Origin: Micropterus salmoides
Taxonomy: Eukaryota; Chordata; Actinopteri; Centrarchiformes; Centrarchidae
Direction: 5' to 3'
Length of the DNA: 64,000 nucleotides
Assembly (NCBI RefSeq): GCF_014851395.1
Contig: NW_024044459.1
Location: 3,074,112 to 3,138,111, forward strand
Part shown: positions 53,829 through 64,000 of the stretch, piece by piece
Layout of the letters: the number at the start of each line of letters is the position of its first letter
Position numbering within the stretch: the stretch's first letter is position 1
Made by a program: the position numbers and the translations under genes
Notes under the pieces: model-generated
What the model was told of the DNA's origin: nothing
Database searches by the model: none
What the model saw: only the letters and a program-made list of their open reading frames with translations

Positions 53829-54926
53829 TGTCTATGAAGATTCTCAGTCATCCAGGTCATAGTTATCCAACGAAGATTAAAGTCAAGGGCAACTGGACTT
53901 GGTTGAAGTGCAGTGTTCTCATGACCCCTAGCTTGTGCTCCAGTGAGTGGTGTGAATCGAACCGTAGGTATTGGTCTGTGTGTGTGGGTTTTCTGTAAAC
54001 CCCAATCTGCAGAACTTGATATTACTGTCCACTCTGTGGACGAGAAGATGTTCACAACAACAGTTTGGCCTTCCTGGACTGCGCTGTACACATTGAAGAG
54101 GACAGGAGCCTGCAGATTGGGGTTTTAATTCAAAAACGCAGTAGTCTGCTACGTTTGCACCTCCTGTCCAGACTAAAACGACAAAAACGAAGACCTAAAA
54201 CGCAGAAGTTTGGAAACGCTGCCGACCCCATTTTGGTTTCAAAACTCCGGAGGGCGTTTTAGTGAAGACGGGCCAAAACGGAGGACTTTATAAACGGAGG
54301 ACTTTATAAACGATGACGCAGCCACTCATGCTCGGCTCTCTGACTGGGTCTTGCAAAGCAGAAACACGATGCTACTGACCGGGTTTTTGACATGTATTTT
54401 TATTCAAATATTATATATGGTGCAAATAACACTTATTTGCCTACAATTGTACTGTGCATGTCACCGTTTAGGCTACTTTGAAACGACTCCCGGTCTGTTT
54501 TCCGCCGCCACACTCCCATGTTACATTCAGTAACAGTCCCAGCTCCTTATTGGTGCATGCAAACCCCCACCCAAAAACTGGTCTGATGCTTCCTCTGTAT
54601 TTATTTATTCTTTTGCCAAATCTTCTGGCATGTGCATGCCCAGTGCACCTGAACGGGTCCTAGCTGTACATTTTCAGTCGTTTTAATGTAGACGGAGATC
54701 AACTCCAAAACGCAGTTAAAATGCTGGTGTGGACAGAGATCGTGTTCGTTTTAATTCTCCGTTTGTAAACTAAAACGGAGTAGTGTGGATGCGGCCTTAG
54801 TTTCCCTACCAGTCAGTCAGAACTGAAGAAGTCCTTTAGATGAGGGACGAAACGTTTTCCAGTATCTTCAACCAAGTCCAGTTGCCCTTGATTTTAACCT
54901 TCTTTGGAGAAGAATCTTCACAGACA
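53829..54926 (+). mobile_element. Penelope-like element fragment with inverted termini and a nested repeat
   Basis: The left end (53,829-53,905) is the inverted counterpart of the right end (54,860-54,926), sharing blocks such as caagtccagttgcccttga in opposite senses. Between them, 54,045-54,125 reads NNSLAFLDCAVHIEEDRSLQ, which resembles the C-terminal RT region of Penelope-like elements (LAFLD....). From about 54,125 to 54,798 a different repeat interrupts it: many aaaacg/cgtttt motifs, ending gtgtggatgcggcctta. Penelope-like elements are known to have inverted or direct terminal repeats. Confidence 0.6.
54125..54798. repeat. Non-autonomous repeat nested in the Penelope-like fragment
   Basis: The block is rich in aaaacg and cgtttt on either side (cgacaaaaacgaagacctaa near 54,180; cgttttaatgtagacggaga near 54,680), suggesting long imperfect inverted ends. 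The right end reads tgtggatgcggcctta. A 16-base unit acggaggactttataa is tandemly duplicated at 54,280-54,315. Confidence 0.55.
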
Positions 54927-55555
54927 ACTCCACCAAAGACGACTCCAATCAGACTCCTAGATGAACTGCCATAGTCAGTGCAGAACTGAGCAGTTCATGC
55001 CAAAGCTGAAGTTATTTGGTTTATCTTGTAAGTAGCTTCGTTTTTATTTTTTCATGCTGTATCTACGTTATTTGTTATTATGTGCAGGAACCTTACCATT
55101 AAAGGATTATCAGTGTAGAGTAAGCCATAGAGTGGATAGCTCAAAATGCTACCTGTGCTAGCACAGTATTCATGCACATTTCACAGACAATGTGTATTCA
55201 AGTTGCATCTGTTTCTGTATTTCCTAAAACTAGTGCAGTGCCTGTTCAAAATGTGCCTGTTAGAGGTTAGCACTGCACCCAGTGCTTTTGCTACTTTCTC
55301 AAGAACTGCTCATCCAGCTTCATAATTGACACTACACATCCTTGTGTTCTCAGCGGATGAACAGTTGTCGATAAAATCGAAAGACAGAAAGAAAGGCAGA
55401 GGTTTCTTCAATTATTGTATGGTGATTTAGTGCTTTAAATTTACATTTGTTGATTTGAATTTCATGAAATTTCTTCTCACTTGGCAGATGCTGTGATGAC
55501 CAACTTCCCAGCAATGGAAGTAGACTGTTATATCATTACCATATCACCAATGTTT

Positions 55556-55683
55556 ACCATTTTTATAATTGCTTCTATATTAATGTATATTGTCTGCTAG
55601 GTAGCAGAGGGGAGTTTCAAGCCCAATTTCACTATATAACCTCTTATATTGTGACAAAATAAATCTACCTACTTACCTACCTA
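55556..55683 (+). mobile_element. CR1/Rex1-like LINE 3' tail
   Basis: About 125 bases match the 3' untranslated end at 15,370-15,485, including tatataacctcttatattg and the aataaatctacctac tail. It is a severely 5'-truncated copy. Confidence 0.75.
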
Positions 55684-55753
55684 TAGTTGTGGGATATAGT
55701 TATTTCCTATTTTACTTCCTTCCTCATGTGTCTGTCTTTATGTGTTTTGAGCC

Positions 55754-55953
55754 CATTCTCATCTCAGGACGTCATGTACTGACAATTTGAGAAAGTGACA
55801 AAGCATAGCACCAGGTGCGTCTCTATGGGACGCTTCCAGAAGCGTCTCTAGCGTCTATTTCATACGGACGCTGAAGGGTACCTTTAGCGAAACATCCTTA
55901 CGCTTTGTCACGCTGTCTGAAAGTGTCAGTTACGACACATTGAGATGAGAATG
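55754..55953. mobile_element. 200-bp palindromic MITE-like element
   Basis: Outermost cattctcatctca (55,754-55,766) and tgagatgagaatg (55,941-55,953) are exact inverted copies. Pairing continues imperfectly for about 50 bases (ctgacaatttgagaaagtga against cacgctgtctgaaagtgtcag; gacaaagc with gctttgtc). No coding sequence. Confidence 0.7.
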
Positions 55954-56280
55954 TGTTGGTGTTTTCCCTTGATGTCTGGGTTGAAATCCCTTGTTTTCCT
56001 GTTTTCTTGTTTGACTAACTGTAACAGAACGAACTGGCCATCATGGACCCATCAGACACCAACTCAGATTAACTAAATGCACGCCTCATGAATATAGAGG
56101 AGGAGTGTATCCTTGCTAAGGGCACAAATGAAAAAAAATTCAAATCTAGGTCTAGGCACTTGGGTATGAGGTGTTGCACAAAATGTCTGACTTACAGGTA
56201 TTTGGAAAAATGGGTCCTGGCTGGGTATACACATTTGGAGTGCATAATGAATAAAGTATCTGCCTGTAGTTCTCAGCAGT

Positions 56281-57424
56281 GAGGAGACCAATAATATTTT
56301 CCCAAATTTGCAAGGAACCTCCACCAGACACTCATTCTTGTGCTGCTCTCTTGCCCTTCTGCAAACAGACTGCCTTCTGCTGCAGCCAAATATTTTACAT
56401 TTTCACTCATCCAGTCTAGAGCACTTGCTGCCATTTTTCTGCACCCCAGTTCTCGTGTTTCTAAGCATAGTTGAGTCGTGTGGCCTTGTTTCCATGTCAG
56501 AGGTTTGGCCGCAAGTCTTCCATGAAGGCCACTTCTGACCCAGACTTCTCCAGACAATGGATGGTGTGCCAGGGTCCCACTAATTTCTGCAGCTCTGAGC
56601 TGATGGCACTGCTGGGTGGCTGTGGCTCAGGAGGTAGGAGGTTGGCTGTTAATCGGAAGGCCGGTAGTTCAATCCCTGGCTCCTCCTGGTTGCGTGGCGA
56701 AGTGTCCTTGGGCAAGATACTGAACCCCGAATTGTCCCTGGCGGCTGTTCTGCCAGTGTATGAATGAGTGTGAATGTTAGTTTCCGTTTGAGCACTTAGG
56801 CTCAGTGTATGAATGTGTGTGACTGGTGAATGCAGATGTAGTGTAAAAGCGCTTTGACTGGTCGAAAAGACTAGAAAGGCACTATACAAGTACGGAGCAT
56901 TTACTGCTGGACATCTTCTGATTGTGAAGGGAAGTAAGCATGGTGTGTCTTTAATTTGCTGCAGTGAGTTTCTTTGTGCTTCTTCAAAAGAGCTTGGACA
57001 GCACATCTGGAAACCCCTTTCTGTCTGCCTGGAAGAGACCTTGCTGATACAGTATACCTACCTTGTGTCTTGCTCGTATGACTTTTGACAGTAAACTGTC
57101 TTTAGCAACCTCACCTTGTGTACTGAGTTTAGCTGTTCCTCTCCCAGTTGTATTCCTCCTGCACAGCTTTTTCCATTTCACTTAATGATTGTGTTTCAAT
57201 ATACATATTGAATTTATGATCATTAGCACCTGTTTGCTATGATTGTTTAATCATACACGTGACAATATGCCTACAAGATGCCTGACTTTGTGCAAGTGTT
57301 CGGAGAAAAATTGATTGATTTTGTTCATTGAGAAATATAATCTATTAACATGTCTATTTTTGAAAGTATTCTTACTTTACAGCATGTTTCCACACCCGCC
57401 TCAAACATTTGCAGAGTACTGTAT
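56281..57424 (-). mobile_element. Decayed Tc1-like element carrying a SINE
   Basis: In broken frames the minus strand reads RSGLHGRLAAKPL (56,500-56,540) and a SGGGSLQ-like segment (56,310-56,330), typical of the linker and catalytic region of a Tc1 transposase. The outer end near 57,395-57,424 (cacccgcctcaaacatttgc) matches a Tc1 terminal repeat. A SINE at 56,616-56,902 divides it. No intact catalytic triad. Confidence 0.55.
56608..56910 (+). mobile_element. tRNA-derived SINE, complete, with 8-bp target duplication
   Basis: actgctgg at 56,608-56,615 is repeated at 56,903-56,910. The insert starts gtggctgtggctcaggaggt (A-box-like) and has agttcaatccctgg about 50 bases in (B-box-like), the pol III promoter layout of tRNA-derived SINEs. 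The tail holds aaaagcgctttgactggtcg. Partial copies are at 17,417, 22,125 and 45,050. Removing the insert restores continuity of the surrounding Tc1-like sequence. Confidence 0.85.
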
Positions 57425-57429
57425 ATGAA

Positions 57430-58120
57430 AAAATAAAAGAATCAAGAGTCTTCAATATGATTTGGAAATATAAAATACAGAAACTTTGGGAGAACGCCAT
57501 GTGAAATACAAAGCTTTAGATCATTTTTTCACATTTGTAAGTATTTCTTTCTTAAAAAACTTTCTACACTGTAAACTAAAGTTTAAACAGGCATGACTTA
57601 TCATTTCGTTAGTTCATAATACAACTAAGAACATATACATGACAGATACATAGACAAAATCAAACAATGGTATTTCAATTCAATTAAGAAATAATAAAAA
57701 ATATAGGGAAAAGGACAACAGAACCCCCCCCTGTAATTTGAAAGGGGACTTGACCTAAGATATATATCTAAGAAAAAAAATTTAATAAATTTTTACCTCT
57801 AACATAAGATTTTAGAAAGACAACCAGTCAATTTATAATGTTTTAAACATTGAATGAGATTCATTAAATCTATATTTCTATAAATGACTCTATATATCAA
57901 TAAAATAAGTCAAACAGTTCAGTAAGCATGTGGCAGCAGTGCTCTGATTTGGCCAGTAAGTGGCATTCCACATCTGTGCAGTGTAGGCCTACATCCCCTC
58001 ACTTTGATGTGACGATGGATCCATAAGGAAAGTTATAAATTAACAATTTTCCTTACACTGTGTGTACCACTTCAATTGTAAGCTTTGGATATATCCCTGA
58101 TCTCCGCCATGAAACCCCAG
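57430..58120. other. Intergenic; nothing recognised
   Basis: Very AT-rich sequence (57,420-57,920) with no exon or repeat end. The short frames are spurious. Confidence 0.4.
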
Positions 58121-58124
58121 ACTG

Positions 58125-58610
58125 TTTGGATTGGCAGACACACCTCCTCCACTCTAGTGCTTAACACTGGAGCCCCCTCCTGTTCATGCTGTACATGAAG
58201 AGAACTCTGCTGTGAAGTTTGCGGATGACACCACCATCATTGGACGGATTTTTAGAGGAGCAATAGAAAGTATCCTGAGTGGAAACATCAGTAAGTGGCA
58301 TGGGATGTGCACGGCCCAGGACTGGAAGGCTCTGCGAAGGGTGATTAAAACTGCTCAGAGGATCACTGGTACCCATCTCCTGAGCGTCAGTGATATCAGT
58401 GAAGTGATGTGCCTATGCAGAGCCCAAAGGATGTTAAAAGACAGTTCCCACACCATCTACAAACTTAAACCTGACTGCCGTCTGGAAAGTGACATACGTA
58501 TATTATGTAACTGTGTATAGTTTTAGTTTTATTTTGTTCACATTGTGTGTGTAGCATGAAAGGTACATTGACAACCTGTGTTGTAAAATTACAAATAAAT
58601 TAACCTTGAT
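58125..58610 (+). mobile_element. CR1/Rex1-like LINE with internal deletion
   Basis: Reads LVLNTGAP, then KFADDTTIIG (58,212-58,245) joined directly to RIFRGAIESILSGNISKWHG, then LRRVIKTAQRITGTHLLS and AQRMLKDSSHT. The FADD box is fused to the thumb with roughly 150-200 codons missing. The frame is open for 102 codons across the join. Same family as 14,824-15,485. Confidence 0.75.
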
Positions 58611-58617
58611 ACCTTAC

Positions 58618-59072
58618 AGTGGTGGAAGATGTATTCAGATCCTTTACCTAAGTGAAAGTACCAATATGTTAATGTAAAATTACTGAAACTAAAAGTCCAT
58701 AATTCAAGTAAAATTAGTATCAGTCAAATGTACTTAAAAGTACGCATTCTGCAGTAAGATTGACAGATTGTTAAAACTGAAGGATTAATGTGTAAGCAAC
58801 ATTTTACTGTTTTTAACTACAGCATATGGCCCCTCCAAAGGATAAAGGTTGTGGAAGGATTATTGGAGTGGAAAAGAAAATAAGATTTGCTTTTTGACCT
58901 TTGAGGGCCTCAAACAATTATATAAAGTAAGCCATCCATCTATCAAGTTCTTAAGTTTAGATGGAAATGTCTCTTTGGTGGAACTGCTAACAGCTCATCT
59001 GAAATGTGACTAGGAGTCAAGTTGACGCTGCTTTTCTTTGTGAGGGTCTTAAGCCAAAAAGGTTGGGAACGA
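58618..59072. repeat. Possible hAT-like non-autonomous repeat
   Basis: The left end cagtggtggaagatgtattc and the following aagtaccaat/ttcaagtaaaa blocks are typical of fish hAT-like repeats. The right end near 59,059-59,072 (ggttgggaacgact) resembles another hAT-type end, so two elements may abut. Confidence 0.4.
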
Positions 59073-59418
59073 CTTAATCTTTAACAATGTATTATATTTC
59101 ATGAGCTTTTTGGTAAAAGATCTGAAATATCTGTCTTCTAAATGTAAGATGACTCTATAAAGAACTCTTTGTACATCACAAACTGACCATGTTGTGGTTG
59201 GCTTAATTCTAAATACATTATTGCCAACCAGTAACATTAACATGGACAATGCTCCTAATGTGTATAGTACATTACAAATTAGTCATATGTCTCTACGTTA
59301 AGTGTCTACTTCAACATCAGAAAGCAGAATTAAGTATTTTTGAAATGAGAACAGAAACAACCTTCCATTTACCAGAGTCAGAATATGAAACTGGTGGACG
59401 CAAGTGGTTTTTAACAGA

Positions 59419-60638
59419 TTTATTGGAATCCAGAAAACAGTTGGAAAACACTCAATAAATAAATCTAACGTTGTCTTTCTATATGATTGATGGATTTAAC
59501 TTCAAGAAAACATCAAAATGTATGCAAAAAAAACTATGATTAAGATAAATGGTGTGAACTTCATCAAGAAGGACCACAGAAAACCTCAAATCACAGTGAT
59601 GTTGCATTATTGTGCAACTATAAAAAAGCAATCAGGATTTATGAACTCAGAACACACATTGAGCAGGGGAAGGTGAATATACTGCACAACACAATTTCTC
59701 TGAGAAAGTATACAGTCATTACAACACCATTCGAAGGACAAAAGTAAAAGTAAAGTAAAAGTAAAAAGTAACAAACTATCAAACATGGCAGAAATCATCA
59801 GAGGCATGCCTTGTATCAAACAATGCTCTATGTAGATAACTTACAACAGCAAAATCTGGATTGTTCATTGTCATCATAAAATTGAAACTGCTGATCAAAG
59901 GCAAATTAAAAAAACTTCCCCAACAAACCATTTAGTCCAGTTTAAATATTAAAACTCAAAATGAATGAAAAATATGCCAGAAGATTAAACATGACTTTAC
60001 CAGTTTTCTTTAAAAAATTACTTTATTTCACTTTTGAAACAATAAAGATATTAAACTAAATACTAAATCAGTGTGTTTTGCACAGGTTTTCATACATAAA
60101 ACTTTCAAACATGACATCACAGATGCCACCTAAATAACCTACAACTACAAACATGACTCCTGTACAACATGACTTACTGTACAAAGAACAGCAAATCAAA
60201 AGTATCCTCAAATTCTGCATACCCCCCTTCTCTTTCCTTTCATTCAAAGTGCAAAAAGTATACCAAAAACTGATTTCAAAAAGATTTGGTTTGGCTGGTT
60301 TACAGGAGAGAATAACCTCCGTTAGGTTAGTGAAGGTACTTGTTCACTTTGGCAGGAGAGTATTAAATCAATTCACTTTCATTTCAATTCAAAATGCGGA
60401 TTCTCTTACATTTAAAAAAGCTTGAAACTTACACAAAATCTTTTTAGTGGCCTAAAATAACCTTACCATAGTATGTTCGATTAAGTTTCCTCTGTATCTT
60501 GTCATTTTGTCCAAGTAATATTTCTTTTGAAAACGCACCAACATGGTACACAAATTGCAGTTATAGTTTAAGATTTTTTTTTATATTAGAGTGAAGTGAT
60601 CGTCATCCTGGTGGGAGGTTGCTGGTTCTTCATCCGCT
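59419..60638 (-). other. arrdc1: Probable 3' UTR of arrdc1
   Basis: Downstream of the arrdc1 stop, AT-rich sequence without repeats continues. It contains AATAAA on the minus strand at 60,022-60,027 and again at 59,419-59,424, either of which could end the transcript. The extent is inferred. Confidence 0.4.
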
Positions 60639-60676
60639 TCATGTGTTGCAGCTCTCATTATAAGATGGAGGAGCTT
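60639..60676 (-). CDS. arrdc1: arrdc1 last coding exon with PPxY motif
   Basis: Arrdc1 is an alpha-arrestin adaptor at the plasma membrane. It recruits NEDD4-family ubiquitin ligases through PPxY motifs and drives budding of small vesicles. The exon has the acceptor TCTGTTACAG, takes two bases (AA) to complete a codon and reads EAPPSYNESCNT, then TGA at 60,639-60,641. Human ARRDC1 ends with YEAPPSYEQSCGG plus a short tail, so this is the equivalent C-terminal PPSY site. At 12 residues the match is short. Support comes from the splice site and from gene order, since ARRDC1 lies directly upstream of EHMT1 on the same strand in human. Earlier exons must lie beyond 64,000. Confidence 0.75.
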
Positions 60677-60747
60677 CTGTAACAGACAGTCACCATCAGA
60701 AAAGCTGGTTAGTACACAAGTACACAGTTACATATCACTTTCCACAC

Positions 60748-61870
60748 ACAGTGCCCTCCATAATGTTTAGGACAGAAACACATTTATTTAAAAGCTGCCT
60801 CTATACTCCACAGTTTTAGATGTGTAATTTAATTTAAGGCCTTTTTAGAAATTTCAGTATTACCATGTACAAATTACAGCACTATAGAGTTGTGCCAATG
60901 AAAGTCGAGGAAACGCTTTTCTGGCTGAGAAACAAGAAGTAAACAGTAAGAGATTTTGGCCAAAACTTAGGCTTTATTAAATCAACAGTTTGGACAGAAT
61001 TCTCACCATATAAAACTAACTCCCCATACACTTGTGCAACAGAAACACTCTTCAGGAGGCAGTGTTTTTACTCCATAAAGTGAAATACTGAACCTACACT
61101 GCAAGATGCAACCCTCTAGTTAGACACAAAAACAGGATGGCCAGAATACAATGTGCTAAAGCACATAAAAGAGAATGCAGAGATCTGGGGAAAAGGTCCT
61201 GTGGACAAACGAGACCGAGATCAATCTGTATCATTCTTTATCTTCATTAACAATGTGACTGTTGATGGCAGTAGCACAGTGGCTTCTGGGGTGTATAGAA
61301 ACATCTTATCAGCTCAGGAAAGTGTGGGAACATTCCTCCACTGCCAGTGTATGAATGTGTGAATGACCAAAATTATGATTTTTATCATAAGGGTGATTTT
61401 GATCATTTTAAACCTGTGTCTTATTTTCACATATTCTGTTTTTTGATCTGTGCTGAAAATGGCTTAAGCTAGCAGCCGCAAACCAACTGCAGTGGCAGTG
61501 CATTTTGTGTCCTGCCTCAAAGTGTACTTTGGCTTTGGCCTTCATGGCCCCAGTGAAATTCCTGCCCTGGGCGGTGCTGCATCCTCCAGCAATGACCCTA
61601 AACATACAGCTAAAGCCAAAAAGGAGTTTCTCAAAAATTGAAGATACATACCACTGCTATCTCCCAAATATTATGGTGTCTTGAACTTGGGGGCTATGTA
61701 TAAAAAGTGCCGTAATTTTAACATGACAAAAAACAGAATGTGTAAAAATACCCTTCCAAATTGGAGAGTGTACACTTTAACCAAATGTCACCTGTTTGAT
61801 TATCTAAAACAGAGACAAATTTAAAAAAGGCAAAACCCAAACATTCTGGAGGTTACTGTTTGATGTCATC
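60748..61870 (+). mobile_element. Tc1-like element, internally rearranged
   Basis: The left end acagtgccctccataatgtt (60,749-60,768) is a fish Tc1 terminal motif. Inside, WGKGPVDKRDRDQ, FIFINNVTVDGSSTVASGVY and, after unrelated sequence, SSNDPKHTAKAKKEFLKN (61,590-61,640) are pieces of the transposase catalytic domain. DPKHT is the context of the second aspartate. The first catalytic Asp and the glutamate are absent. The right end was not pinned down. Confidence 0.65.
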
Positions 61871-62721
61871 AGCAACAGCACTAGAAAACCATAGCCTGGT
61901 GAGTGACAACTTGTATTCCAGGCTTAGAGAGAGACAGAGACAGGCAGAGAGACAAACACTCTATGGGTGGTGGGAAGTGTCACAGAGGACAAGACGCACA
62001 TTGTCGTGTTAACCAAAAGACCTCTGCGTATGTATGTGCATCTGTGTGATTAGTACATCTCAGCCATGCAGATACATGTGTGCGCACATGTGACCCCTAA
62101 CACAGACATATGTGTATGTACATCTGTGTGTGTATCCTGCGACTTCACGTGCACATGCAAAAATACCCAAAGCAAAATGAATCCAAAAATCAGAAAAGCA
62201 CTCACTCCCTGCTGCTCTTTAAGCTTACTTTGAACTCATGATAGGCAGCTCAGACAAGTATCAACATATTTTATCTGGACTATGGTGACTGGACAGTGAT
62301 GGGGACATGTCCCCCCATCCACAGTGAAAATTAAACCCCTGCACACCGTTAAAGTAAAGTAAGGATTTGCAGAGGGAAATAGTACAGATAGTCTGTCAAA
62401 AGAAAAATTTAAGAAAAGAAATGAATGCCTGATAAAGCCCATCTTAACAAAATATTGCATGTCACCTTATTTTAAGTTGTGGGCTGCTTTTATCCATGCC
62501 AGGATCCTGTTGGAATGGAAGGAGGGTCTAACATGAGACTATCAAGTTATATTATGGGAAAGGTAGGAAATGGTGTTTTTGGAACTTGGCCCATTCTAGG
62601 GACAAAGGTTTTGACCATTCTCATGAGTCTCATGAGAATCTCATCCTAAATAACTGGAGTACTCAGTAGGTTTGATGGGGGATTTCCCCGCCACACACTC
62701 ACATTAAATTAGTATTTAGGC

Positions 62722-64000
62722 TTCCAAAAGTATTGGAACGGTAAGGCAAATTACTTTGTTTTTGTTGTTCACTGATAACATTTGGATTTAAGATCAAAAG
62801 ATGAGTATGAGAGGAGTTCAGAATTTCAGCTCTCATTTCCTGGTATTCACATCTAGAGGTGTTAAACAACTCAGGACATACCACCGTTTCTTTGTCTTTT
62901 TCAAGTGAGCAAAACTATTGGAACATGTTTCTTGTTGCCCAGGTGTTGCCTTTTAGGTTGATTGTCCAAACATTAAATAGTGGGCATAGCATGCACAACA
63001 ATTTGGAATGGCCTGAAAAAGAAAGGAACTACTGGTGTACTGAGCAACAGACGTCGAACAGTTCGGCCAAGGAAAACAACAGTAGTTGATGACAGAAATA
63101 TGGTGAGAGCTGTGAAGAAAACCCCCAAAACATCAGTAAGTGACATCAGCAACGACCTCCACAGTGCAGGGTGAAGGTATCACAATCCACTGTTGGAAGA
63201 AGACTCAGAGAGCAGAAATATAGAGGCCGCACCACAAGATGCAAACCACTAATCAGCAGGAAGAATTGGAAGGCCAGATTGAAATTTGCAAAGTAGTACA
63301 GAGATGAGGCGCAAAAGTTCTAAGTCCAAGATTAATCTCTACCAAAGTGTGGAGAAAGAAAGGAACTGCTTATGATCCGAAGCATACAAGCTCATCTGTG
63401 AAGCATGCTGGAGGTAATGTCATGGTTTGGGCGTGCATGGCTGCTTCAGGAACAGGCTCATTAATATTTATTGATGATGTAACTGATGATGGTAGCAGCA
63501 GAATGAATTCAGAAGTGTACAGAAACATTTCCGGAGAAATGCATTGAAACTAATGGGGAGGAAGTTTATCATGCAGCAGGACAATGAGCCAAAGCACACT
63601 GCCAACAAAACAAAGGACTTCATCAGGGGAAAAAAGTGGAAGGTTTTAGACCAGCCAAGTCAGTCACCTGACCTTAACCCAATAGAGCTGCATTTCACCT
63701 CCTTAAGAGACTGAAGGGAGAAATACCCTGAAACAAACAAGAACTGAAAGAAGCTGCGGTAAAAGCCTGGAATAGCATCACAAATGAAGAATGCAACAGT
63801 TTGGTGATGTTGATGGGTCGCAGGCTTGAGGCAGTTATTGCAAGCAAGGGTTATGCCACCAAATATTAAATGTTATTTACTTTAAGATTATTTGTTCCAT
63901 TACTTTTGCTCACCTAAGAATGCTGTGGTCTAATACAAACAGTGATATGTCCTATGTCCTAAGTTGTTTAACACATCTAGATGTGAATACCAGGAAATGA
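62722..64000 (+). mobile_element. Tc1-like element, nearly complete, cut by window end
   Basis: The left terminal repeat starts near 62,722 (tccaaaagtattggaacggt). Its inner part, tcatttcctggtattcaca at 62,837, is matched in reverse at the very end of the window, so the right repeat continues past 64,000. The transposase region shows GIACTTIWNGLKKKGTTG and RPRKTTVVDDRNMVRAVKKT (helix-turn-helix, 62,980-63,130), then WRKKGTAYDPKHTSSSVKHAG, VMVWACMAASGTGSLIFIDD (63,347-63,480), and lastly KAWNSITNEECNSLVM. Frameshifts and stops between these blocks mark it as inactive. The solitary end at 43,655 is from the same family. Confidence 0.8.

Noticed and set aside
60594..60676. Alternative reading of the arrdc1 exon ending HQDDDHFTLI
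   Set aside because: Open and plausible looking, but the other frame gives EAPPSYNESC, which matches the known ARRDC1 C-terminus and syntenic position.

Overview
This window is nuclear DNA from a ray-finned (teleost) fish. It has vertebrate genes split by spliceosomal introns, embedded in a dense mix of fish-type repeats: Tc1/mariner, L2-, CR1/Rex1- and L1-like LINEs, DIRS, Penelope-like, hAT-like and tRNA-derived SINE sequence. Nothing prokaryotic (operons, CRISPR arrays, attachment sites) is present. Most open reading frames are fortuitous or belong to decayed transposons.

Three host genes are recognisable. All are on the minus strand and all are partial. (1) At 60,639-60,676 lies the last coding exon of an arrestin-domain adaptor, arrdc1, ending in a PPSY motif. 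(2) From about 46.9 kb down to 35.3 kb runs ehmt1, the GLP histone H3K9 methyltransferase: a CpG-rich first exon and promoter, ten phase-compatible coding exons through the first ankyrin segment, then the two last exons (C-terminal SET half and post-SET). (3) From 32.5 kb toward the start of the window run exons 1-3 of a Cav2 calcium-channel alpha-1 gene, most likely cacna1b; its third intron fills 1-26,938. The order arrdc1-ehmt1-cacna1b on one strand matches human 9q34.3.

Two splice-site features stand out. Channel intron 1 (30,443-32,205) begins with ATATCCTT and ends in AC behind a TTCTTTAAC branch site, so it is a U12-type AT-AC intron. One ehmt1 intron (42,890-43,325) keeps the reading frame only if it uses a GC donor.

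The middle of ehmt1 (remaining ankyrin repeats, pre-SET, first half of SET) is not visible. Its place is taken by a 500-N assembly gap (36,400-36,899), a LINE 3' fragment abutting the gap and an internally deleted DIRS element. The missing exons probably lie in the gap.

Layout: 1-26 kb is channel intron with nested LINEs, SINEs, a 5S-rRNA-like remnant and a Penelope-derived hairpin insert; 26.9-32.5 kb channel exons; 34.5 kb a mariner-like hairpin; 35.3-46.9 kb ehmt1 with intronic transposons; 47-60 kb intergenic repeats, several with clear target-site duplications; 60.6 kb arrdc1 end; 60.7-64 kb two Tc1-like copies, the second running off the window. I found no convincing new biological system. 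The most informative items are the splice-site classes, the synteny block, the ehmt1 hole and the small hairpin Penelope-derived inserts.
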